DNA of 8,434 nt from an uncultured Fastidiosipila sp. (GTDB taxonomy: Bacteria; Bacillota; Clostridia; Saccharofermentanales; Fastidiosipilaceae). Below are positions 1 through 4,561 of the stretch, piece after piece. Location of the stretch: contig CALLQJ010000309.1 in NCBI GenBank assembly GCA_938014865.1, positions 1 through 8,434 of the forward strand. Direction: 5' to 3'. The notes under the pieces are model-generated. The model saw only the letters and a program-made list of their open reading frames with translations, was not told the DNA's origin and made no database searches. The stretch's first letter is position 1. Each line of letters starts with the position of its first letter. The position numbers were made by a program, and so were the translations under genes.

Positions 1-528
1 GAGCTTGATCTGATTCACATGCGGCATGATGCGGGCCGTTTTGGCCAGCTCTTCCAGATGATGCGGCTTGAAATTGCTGACGCCGATCGCCTTGAGCACC
101 CCTTTATCGTAAAGGTCCTCCATCGCCCGCCAGGTCTCCGCGTTCGCTTCTTCCCAATTGTCACGGAATTTATAAGGCTTCGGCCAGTGGATCAGATAAA
201 GGTCAATAAATTTCGTGTCCAGTTTTTCCAGACTTTCATTCACCGCCTCGATGGTCTCATCATAGCCTCTGACCTGATTGCTCAGTTTGGTCGTCAGGAA
301 AAGATCGTTGCGTTTAAGCTTGATATCGCTTTGTTTGATGCCCTGGGCCACCGCTTCTTCATTCTCGTAGGCAGCCGCCGTGTCAATGTGACGATAACCG
401 TAATCCAAAGCAGCCTGAACCGCCGCAGAACCTTCTTCATTATTAGGCAGATTCCAGGTTCCGAAGCCGAGGATTGAAATTTGGCGGTCATTTCTCATGG
501 TTTGTTTGCTGATAATTGTTCGTCTCAC
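1..528 (-). CDS. Aldo/keto reductase, partial (N-terminal 176 residues)
   Basis: Cytosolic NAD(P)H-dependent reductase of aldehydes and ketones, of the 2,5-diketo-gluconate reductase / YtbE-like AKR type. The reading frame is open to the left edge, so roughly the last third of a usual 270-280 residue protein lies outside. The visible part holds the (beta/alpha)8-barrel start ILGFGTW (residues 19-25) and the whole catalytic tetrad: Asp49 and Tyr54 in GYRHIDTAAAYENE, Lys81 in LTTKL, and His114 in LYLIHWP, followed by GVSNF. The start is taken as GTG at 528, because GGAGG (534-538) sits 5 bases upstream; the in-frame ATG at 498 has no ribosome binding site. A candidate promoter and operator lie upstream. 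It shares direction with rubrerythrin, but a terminator separates them. The family call is firm; the physiological substrate cannot be read from sequence. Confidence 0.95.
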   Translation of the reverse strand, partial: MRRTIISKQTMRNDRQISILGFGTWNLPNNEEGSAAVQAALDYGYRHIDTAAAYENEEAVAQGIKQSDIKLKRNDLFLTTKLSNQVRGYDETIEAVNESLEKLDTKFIDLYLIHWPKPYKFRDNWEEANAETWRAMEDLYDKGVLKAIGVSNFKPHHLEELAKTARIMPHVNQIKL

Positions 529-558
529 ATAAACCTCCAGATAAAAAGTTCATAACAA

Positions 559-587
559 ATTTTACAATAAACGCCGGGATATGTCGG
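559..587 (-). promoter_or_regulatory. Candidate promoter of the left aldo/keto reductase
   Basis: On the minus strand a -35 like CCGACA (582-587, 4 of 6 to TTGACA) and a -10 TAAAAT (559-564, 5 of 6 to TATAAT) are separated by exactly 17 bases. Transcription would start about 20 bases upstream of the GTG codon at 528. It lies downstream of the rubrerythrin terminator, which supports independent transcription of the reductase. Confidence 0.55.
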
Positions 588-603
588 TAACCGATCCGAC
601 ATA
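580..603. promoter_or_regulatory. Perfect 8-base inverted repeat over the -35 box (candidate operator)
   Basis: TATGTCGG (580-587) and CCGACATA (596-603) form a perfect inverted repeat with an 8-base gap. The left arm contains the proposed -35 hexamer of the reductase promoter. A second palindrome, TCGGTAACCGA (584-594), overlaps it. The size and position fit a dimeric repressor or activator site. No regulator gene is in the window, so the binding protein is unknown. Confidence 0.45.
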
Positions 604-607
604 AGCC

Positions 608-654
608 GCAGGCAGGCCGTGCTCTCCCCCTTGCCGGGCCGGGCCTTCGCCTGC
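608..654. repeat. GC-rich imperfect inverted repeat of unknown role
   Basis: GCAGGCAGGCC (608-618) pairs with GGCCT (642-646) plus GCCTGC (649-654), leaving a two-base bulge (TC, 647-648) and a loop of 23 bases. On the plus strand TTTTA follows, as in a weak terminator, but no plus-strand gene precedes it. It sits between the rubrerythrin terminator and the reductase promoter and is much richer in G+C than its surroundings. Confidence 0.4.
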
Positions 655-663
655 TTTTACGAT

Positions 664-695
664 AAAAGGACCGGGACAAAGGCCCCGATCCTTTT
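664..695 (-). terminator. Rho-independent terminator of rubrerythrin
   Basis: On the minus strand, 28 bases after the rubrerythrin stop codon, AAAAGGATCGGG pairs with CCCGGTCCTTTT (one G-T pair) around an 8-base loop. The T run is partly within the stem (TTTTAT). It would end the rubrerythrin transcript before the next reductase gene. Confidence 0.75.
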
Positions 696-723
696 CATTG
701 CTTTTATGAAAGGCTGCTGCGGA

Positions 724-1317
724 TCAGTAGCACTCGCAAAGCAGTGAGAAATTCGCCTTGGCATGTTTGCAGGGGGGGCAGATTTCCGGTGCTTTTTTCG
801 CGGTATGGATATAGCCGCAGACACCGCAGATCCACTGTCTGGTCTCTTCTTTTTCGAACACACGCTCGTTCAAAACATTGTCGCGGAGTGTACGGTAACG
901 TTTGCCGTGATGTGCCTCGATGCCGGCGATATTGCGGAAATCGCGGGCAATATCTTTATAGCCTTCTTCTTCCGCTACTTTTGCGAATTCGGTATAATCT
1001 TCTACTTCGCCTTCTTCACCGACAGCGGCCGAAAGCAGGTTCGATGCCGTATCGTCAAGATGAACGGGGTAGTCATTTTCTACATGCAGCATATCGTGCG
1101 GCTCTTCGCCGTCCAGATTATCGACCATATGCTCGTAGTAAATTTCAGCATGCTCACGCTCGTTATTGGCGGTCTCGATGAAGGTATCGGCAATCTGCTG
1201 ATAGCCTGCTTTTTCCGCAACCGACGCAAAAAAGGTGTAGCGGTTTCTGGCCTGGGACTCACCGGCAAAAGCATTCGCTAAGTTCTGAAATGTCTTTGAA
1301 TTCTTAAAATCGCTCAT
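724..1317 (-). CDS. rbr: Rubrerythrin (diiron peroxidase)
   Basis: Cytosolic non-haem iron peroxidase that reduces hydrogen peroxide with electrons passed through a rubredoxin centre; a standard oxidative-stress protein of anaerobes. Length is 197 residues, usual for the family. The ferritin-like four-helix domain comes first (about 1-145), with iron ligands Glu20 (GESQARNRY), Glu53 and His56 (NNEREHAE), the Glu-rich stretch at 101-110, and Glu134/His137 in GIEAHHGKRY. A rubredoxin-like domain follows with ligands Cys164, Cys167, Cys180 and Cys183. The tail LLCECY adds Cys194 and Cys196, which are not rubredoxin ligands and seem unusual. AGGAGG stands 7 bases before the ATG at 1317. A good promoter with a PerR-like box lies upstream and a terminator follows, so it is probably monocistronic. 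Function is secure. Confidence 0.97.
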   Translation of the reverse strand: MSDFKNSKTFQNLANAFAGESQARNRYTFFASVAEKAGYQQIADTFIETANNEREHAEIYYEHMVDNLDGEEPHDMLHVENDYPVHLDDTASNLLSAAVGEEGEVEDYTEFAKVAEEEGYKDIARDFRNIAGIEAHHGKRYRTLRDNVLNERVFEKEETRQWICGVCGYIHTAKKAPEICPPCKHAKANFSLLCECY

Positions 1318-1332
1318 GTATTTACCTCCTAA

Positions 1333-1346
1333 AATTTACGTAAATT
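1333..1346. repeat. Perfect 14-base palindrome in the rubrerythrin leader
   Basis: AATTTACGTAAATT is its own reverse complement. It lies between the rubrerythrin -10 box and its ribosome binding site, so it would be both a double-stranded operator candidate and part of the mRNA leader. Its role is not known. Confidence 0.4.
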
Positions 1347-1368
1347 CATAGTGATAAACGATAAGTAG

Positions 1369-1397
1369 ATTATAATCGTTCTAAAGTCTTTATTCAA
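1369..1397 (-). promoter_or_regulatory. Rubrerythrin promoter
   Basis: On the minus strand a -35 TTGAAT (1392-1397, 4 of 6) and a perfect -10 TATAAT (1369-1374) are 17 bases apart. Transcription would start about 45-50 bases upstream of the ATG at 1317. This is the best-formed promoter in the window. Confidence 0.75.
1370..1384. promoter_or_regulatory. Candidate PerR box over the rubrerythrin promoter
   Basis: TTATAATCGTTCTAA agrees with the PerR consensus TTATAATnATTATAA at 12 of 14 defined positions: the left half is perfect and the right half has two mismatches. It overlaps the -10 box and the spacer, where a repressor would block RNA polymerase. PerR is the peroxide-sensing Fur-family repressor of Bacillota and controls rubrerythrin in some clostridia, so site and target agree. 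The A/T-rich promoter context makes a chance match possible. Confidence 0.5.
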
Positions 1398-1416
1398 GTT
1401 AGTCAATGCTAACTTG
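1395..1416. promoter_or_regulatory. Perfect 8-base inverted repeat at the rubrerythrin -35
   Basis: CAAGTTAG (1395-1402) and CTAACTTG (1409-1416) are perfect inverted arms with a 6-base gap. The left arm overlaps three bases of the -35 hexamer and the rest extends upstream. The arm sequence is reminiscent of MarR-type operators. The binding protein is not identifiable here. Confidence 0.45.
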
Positions 1417-1451
1417 TTCTTTTCAGATTTTCTTGTCTATCTTTTCCTGAA

Positions 1452-1490
1452 CAGCCGGGATTTTCTGCCGGATCCGGCGCTTCCCGGCTG
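1452..1490. repeat. Nested GC-rich inverted repeats in the intergenic region
   Basis: An outer perfect repeat, CAGCCGGG (1452-1459) and CCCGGCTG (1483-1490), encloses a perfect 12-base palindrome GCCGGATCCGGC (1467-1478). No T run follows on the plus strand; on the minus strand AAAATC-type sequence follows, so it is not a classic terminator. It divides the two divergent genes rubrerythrin and the Fe-S reductase. Confidence 0.45.
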
Positions 1491-1498
1491 ATCACAAG

Positions 1499-1527
1499 AT
1501 GTCAGGACGGGCTGATCCTGATAAAAT
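1499..1527 (+). promoter_or_regulatory. Candidate promoter of the Fe-S aldo/keto reductase
   Basis: An extended -10, TGATAAAAT (1519-1527), lies 17 bases after a weak -35 ATGTCA (1499-1504, 4 of 6). An inverted repeat TCAGGA (1502-1507) / TCCTGA (1516-1521) fills the spacer and could be an operator. The start of transcription would be about 25 bases before the ATG at 1559. Confidence 0.45.
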
Positions 1528-1558
1528 AAAAGCAAGTAAGAAAAAAGGAGAACACGCG

Positions 1559-2692
1559 ATGCAATATATCAAACATGAAAATCTTCAATCGGAAACCTCG
1601 CTGCTGGGCTTTGGTTTAATGCGCCTGCCGGCCGACAGTGACGGCAATATTCTGGAAGAGGAAGCGACGCGGATGATTGACACGGCGTATGAAAACGGCG
1701 TGAACTACTTTGACACAGCCTACGGGTACATGAATGAACAATCCGAATCCTTTGCGGGGCGCGCGCTGTGCTCCCGCTACCCGCGCGATTCTTTTTACCT
1801 GGCCGACAAGCTGCCGCTTTGGAAGTTTGAGAACAGGAAGGAAGCCGAGGAGGTCTTTCGTGAACAGATGCAGCGCATGCAGACGGATTATGTGGATTTC
1901 CATCTCCTGCATGCTATGAACAAGGAGCGTTTTGAAAAAATCAAGGCCGAAGGCATCGACGAGTGGCAGGAAAAAAAGAAAAAGGAAGGCGTGTTCCGGC
2001 GCATCGGTTTCTCTTTCCACGACAAGCCGGAGGTCTTAGACGAAATCTTCTCCTATAAAAAATGGGATTTCTGCCAGATTCAGATCAACTACCTGGACTA
2101 TGAAAGCTATCAGTCCAAGGAACAGTATGAAGTCTGCCGCAAACATAATGTCCCCTTTGTGGTGATGGAACCGATCAAAGGCGGGACATTGGCCAATCCG
2201 CATGATGACGTGCGAAAACTCTTGAAACACTATCGCCCGGACCTGAGCCCGGCGGCCGTTGCCCTGCGCTTTGCCGCTTCTCTGGACAATGTCGTCACGG
2301 TCCTCAGCGGCATGAGCACAATGCAGCAGCTCGAAGAAAACCTCAAAACCTTTTCCGAGTTCCGGGAGCTGACGGCCGAAGAGGAAAAAATGTACGCCGA
2401 AGCCCGGGACATCTTCCGCGAGCTGCCGCTCATTCCCTGCACCCGCTGCAAGTACTGCGAAGACTGCCCTTCAGAAATTGAGATGTGGGAGCTCTTCACG
2501 CGTTATAACAATTATATTTCCTTTAATAATGCCGAAGGCCTGGTCAAGTACGTCAAAGAACGGGACGAGGAGAAGCTGCCGCCGGCCTGCATTAAATGTT
2601 ATTACTGCGAAGGACAATGCCCGCAGCACATAAAAATCACCGACGAAATTCAAAAAGTCTATCAGCTTGCTTTAAAGCTGGCCGCCGAGTGA
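1559..2692 (+). CDS. Aldo/keto reductase with C-terminal Fe-S cluster domain
   Basis: Cytosolic oxidoreductase of the COG1453 type: an aldo/keto reductase barrel joined to a ferredoxin-like tail. The barrel (about 10-275) has LLGFGLMRLP (15-24) and the tetrad Asp52, Tyr57 (NYFDTAYGY), Lys84 (LADKL) and His118 (FHLLH). The tail carries Cys294, 297, 300 and 303 (CTRCKYCEDCP) and Cys344, 347, 350 and 354 (CIKCYYCEGQCP), suggesting one or two 4Fe-4S centres that may link the barrel to ferredoxin-level electrons; that link is inference. The 377-residue form starts at ATG 1559, where AAGGAG stands 8 bases upstream. An in-frame ATG at 1499 would add a Lys-rich segment translated from the promoter and leader and is rejected. 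A bidirectional terminator follows. The substrate is unknown. Confidence 0.93.
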   Translation: MQYIKHENLQSETSLLGFGLMRLPADSDGNILEEEATRMIDTAYENGVNYFDTAYGYMNEQSESFAGRALCSRYPRDSFYLADKLPLWKFENRKEAEEVFREQMQRMQTDYVDFHLLHAMNKERFEKIKAEGIDEWQEKKKKEGVFRRIGFSFHDKPEVLDEIFSYKKWDFCQIQINYLDYESYQSKEQYEVCRKHNVPFVVMEPIKGGTLANPHDDVRKLLKHYRPDLSPAAVALRFAASLDNVVTVLSGMSTMQQLEENLKTFSEFRELTAEEEKMYAEARDIFRELPLIPCTRCKYCEDCPSEIEMWELFTRYNNYISFNNAEGLVKYVKERDEEKLPPACIKCYYCEGQCPQHIKITDEIQKVYQLALKLAAE

Positions 2693-2728
2693 GGTCCTCT
2701 GCTGATTCAGCCGAAAAAAGACCCCTCA

Positions 2729-2763
2729 AAAAAGCTTCGTATCCTGAAGATGCGAAGCTTTTT
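2729..2763. terminator. Bidirectional terminator between convergent genes
   Basis: AAAAAGCTTCG (2729-2739) pairs with CGAAGCTTTTT (2753-2763); the inner bases TATC/GATG extend the stem to 15 pairs with a 5-base loop CTGAA. A-runs on one side and T-runs on the other make it work on both strands. It serves the plus-strand Fe-S reductase and the minus-strand nitroreductase, whose stop codons lie about 35 and 30 bases away. Confidence 0.88.
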
Positions 2764-2792
2764 ATAATTTACACTGCTGCAGCGGATGACCC

Positions 2793-3695
2793 TTAATAAT
2801 AAGGGAATATCTCTTCTTCCGTTCGCTTCTCCGGATCAAAGCCGAACATCATCTGCCGCCAGACTTTCTCAATCCGCACCGTCCCCATATAGTGCAGATG
2901 CTTGGACTCGGCCCCGTGTTCGGGGATCCGGGTCATAAAGCCGTATTCCATCTCAATGCCCTTCAGCGCCGCCATGATTTCCATGTTCCCGAGCGCACAG
3001 CCGATCGCTGCCTGCTGCATCTGCCGCCGCTGCGGAGAACGGAACAAGAAGGAATCTTTCATAAAAAGATGAATCATGTCCTCCCCCTCCGTCGCAAAAC
3101 GCCAGGGCTGGAGATTATATTCCGAAGGCGCCAGCCTGGCCGCCTCCAGAAGCGTCAGAAGATTATTGGCAGGCGGCGTCTTGTCCCGGTTCAGCAGAAG
3201 CTTTCGCAGCTTATATTTCGGCACCTGTTTCCGCCTTGCTTTTTTGGCCGGGTAGCCGAGGGCTAAGACCGCCGGCATAAGCGCTTCGTCCCCGGACAAA
3301 GAAGCGGACGCCGTCGGATCTTCGTCGTAAAACACCTCGTCCTCACGTACCGTCTCAAAGCGAAAGCCCGTCTGCCAGACGGAGCTCAGGCCCTGTGAGG
3401 TCAGCCAGACGGAGGCATGCTGGGCATAGTAGCCCACGTTCATCAGCTGATACAGCTCCAGACTGCCGCGGAAAGCTAAGTACAAGGGCGCATGCACCAT
3501 CGCATACGCCAGACTCGGAAAATAATCCACCATATCCTCGAAGGCAAGCAGTTCGATGGCAATGTCCGCCTCGGGCAGAAGCACGGGCACATTATTCAGA
3601 TAGTTCAGAAGATCCACCTGAATCCGATTGCCCGGGACCTGCATGGAGTACGCACGCGCCGAACTGCGCTGCCGTAAAGCGTCAAATAACTCCAT
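2793..3695 (-). CDS. TM1586-type nitroreductase family protein
   Basis: FMN-dependent oxidoreductase fold of the putative TM nitroreductase family (PF14512-like), probably cytosolic; natural substrate unknown. The 300 residues contain two nitroreductase-like halves. The first begins LFDALRQRSSARAY (3-16) and includes VGYYAQHASVWLTSQGL (87-103), the helix that in related enzymes lines the flavin site. The second has LLEAARLAPSEYNLQPWRF (182-200), the family signature, and AIGCALGNMEIMAALKG (230-246). The start is ATG 3695, with GAGG 6 bases upstream overlapping the stop codon of the preceding gene, so translation is likely coupled. GTG 3707, which would overlap that stop as GTGA, lacks a ribosome binding site. 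It is second in an operon after a CBM9-like gene. Confidence 0.87.
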   Translation of the reverse strand: MELFDALRQRSSARAYSMQVPGNRIQVDLLNYLNNVPVLLPEADIAIELLAFEDMVDYFPSLAYAMVHAPLYLAFRGSLELYQLMNVGYYAQHASVWLTSQGLSSVWQTGFRFETVREDEVFYDEDPTASASLSGDEALMPAVLALGYPAKKARRKQVPKYKLRKLLLNRDKTPPANNLLTLLEAARLAPSEYNLQPWRFATEGEDMIHLFMKDSFLFRSPQRRQMQQAAIGCALGNMEIMAALKGIEMEYGFMTRIPEHGAESKHLHYMGTVRIEKVWRQMMFGFDPEKRTEEEIFPYY

Positions 3696-3703
3696 CGGAC
3701 GCC

Positions 3704-4414
3704 TCACGCTAAGAGAATAGGGCCGAAATACTCCGGGCGATGGAAGTCCGGCGCCGGGGTCTTCACCTCAAAACAAGAGGCAAAGTGTGCCTCCGGGGTC
3801 AGATCGCCGCACTTGTAAAAATTTCCTTTCATTTCCGTTCCGGGCAGAAATCCCGCTGCTGAGGAATCCGGCCAGTACTTCCGGATCAGCGCGAAGGGCA
3901 GAACCATCAGCACCCCCCAGTCATAGGCAAAAGGCACGGCCAAGCCGGCCTCTTTTGAGACGGGGTAAATTCTGAGGCCTTCTAATGCTTCCGCAGGCTC
4001 TTTAAGCCTCTCGCCTCTTCCCGCTCCGAATCCCGCATGCAAGGTCGCCGCGGCATTCGTTTCAATATTCAGATAATTCTTCTGCGCCGGATCATAGGCC
4101 AGAAAGAATTCCAGACAGCTGTCCTCAGAAACCTTGCCCTGCTCTTCTTTCACCTCGGTCCGGGGATGCTTTTCATGCGCCCCCGCCGTCAGCAGCAGGG
4201 CATAAAGAAAGTCTTTTTCATACAGAAGATAAAAACGCGACTCCGGCCGGTAAGCGTCCTTCCCGGCCCAGGGGAAACAGTCAATATGTCCCTCCTCGGC
4301 CTCCTGCCAGGGCAGTTTAAAAAGCCTGTTTTGCTCTCCGGAAAGCGGCGCAGCGGCTTGCGTATTTTGCTTATTTTTTAAAGAATCTACAGAATATACA
4401 GTATATAAAGACAT
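3704..4414 (-). CDS. Stand-alone CBM9-like carbohydrate-binding protein
   Basis: A 236-residue protein resembling the carbohydrate-binding family 9-like domain (PF16011-type) known as stand-alone proteins in Bacillota and Bacteroidota. Seen features are LPWQ and the CFPWAGKDAYRPESRFYLLYEKDFLYALL segment (46-74), EDSCLEFFLAYDP with NYLNIETNAAATLHAGFGAGRG (98-134), a beta-rich WGVLMVLPFALI (166-177), and the characteristic end GNFYKCGDLTPEAHF...PDFHRPEYFG (197-231). There is no signal peptide or membrane segment, so it is probably cytosolic, unlike CBM9 domains in secreted xylanases. ATG 4414 is chosen because GAGG lies 5 bases upstream; GTG 4441 has no such site. The nitroreductase ATG lies 8 bases after its stop. 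The family match is good but the role is unknown. Confidence 0.85.
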   Translation of the reverse strand: MSLYTVYSVDSLKNKQNTQAAAPLSGEQNRLFKLPWQEAEEGHIDCFPWAGKDAYRPESRFYLLYEKDFLYALLLTAGAHEKHPRTEVKEEQGKVSEDSCLEFFLAYDPAQKNYLNIETNAAATLHAGFGAGRGERLKEPAEALEGLRIYPVSKEAGLAVPFAYDWGVLMVLPFALIRKYWPDSSAAGFLPGTEMKGNFYKCGDLTPEAHFASCFEVKTPAPDFHRPEYFGPILLA

Positions 4415-4452
4415 GAGTACCTCACGTAATAAACTTTTCACGATGTTTTTCT

Positions 4453-4475
4453 ATTATAGCCCGTGAGGCTATAAT
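4453..4475. promoter_or_regulatory. 9-base inverted repeat with mirrored TATAAT boxes
   Basis: ATTATAGCC (4453-4461) and GGCTATAAT (4467-4475) are perfect inverted arms separated by CGTGA. Each arm gives a TATAAT on one strand: 4453-4458 reads minus toward the CBM9 gene, 4470-4475 reads plus toward the dipeptidase. The plus-strand -35 (TTTTCT, 4447-4452) is poor, so promoter use in that direction is less certain. The repeat could also be a regulator site. Confidence 0.5.
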
Positions 4476-4481
4476 TATCCA
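4453..4481 (-). promoter_or_regulatory. Promoter of the CBM9-nitroreductase operon
   Basis: On the minus strand a -35 TGGATA (4476-4481, 4 of 6) and a perfect -10 TATAAT (4453-4458) are 17 bases apart. The leader to ATG 4414 would be about 30 bases. The -10 lies in one arm of a 9-base inverted repeat. Confidence 0.6.
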
Positions 4482-4493
4482 TAAAGAAGAAAA

Positions 4494-4515
4494 GCCCGGG
4501 CCCCCTTTTTCGGGC
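4494..4515. repeat. Short GC hairpin in the dipeptidase leader
   Basis: GCCCG (4494-4498) pairs with CGGGC (4511-4515). On the minus strand it is followed by TTTTCTTCTTT, like a small terminator, but no minus-strand gene lies directly to the right. It may stop antisense transcripts coming from the IMPase side, or shape the dipeptidase leader. Only five pairs, so weak. Confidence 0.3.
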
Positions 4516-4561
4516 CTGCCCGGCACTGATGATAAACGAAAACCAAGAAAGAAGGAACATA

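Noticed and set aside
488..679. Possible small minus-strand gene of 63 codons between the left reductase and rubrerythrin
   Set aside because: It runs through the rubrerythrin terminator, the candidate promoter and the reductase start, has an Arg/Pro-rich low-complexity product and lacks a ribosome binding site.
763..1281. Open frames on the plus strand opposite rubrerythrin
   Set aside because: The opposite strand encodes an unmistakable rubrerythrin; the plus-strand products are Cys- or Phe-rich shadows without motifs.
1499..1558. In-frame 20-codon upstream extension of the Fe-S aldo/keto reductase from ATG 1499
   Set aside because: It has no ribosome binding site, reads through the candidate promoter and leader as a Lys-rich segment, and ATG 1559 has AAGGAG at 8 bases with a normal family N-terminus.
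3693..3707. GTG 3707 as start of the nitroreductase, overlapping the previous stop as GTGA
   Set aside because: No ribosome binding site lies before it, whereas ATG 3695 has GAGG at 6 bases and gives the usual family N-terminus.
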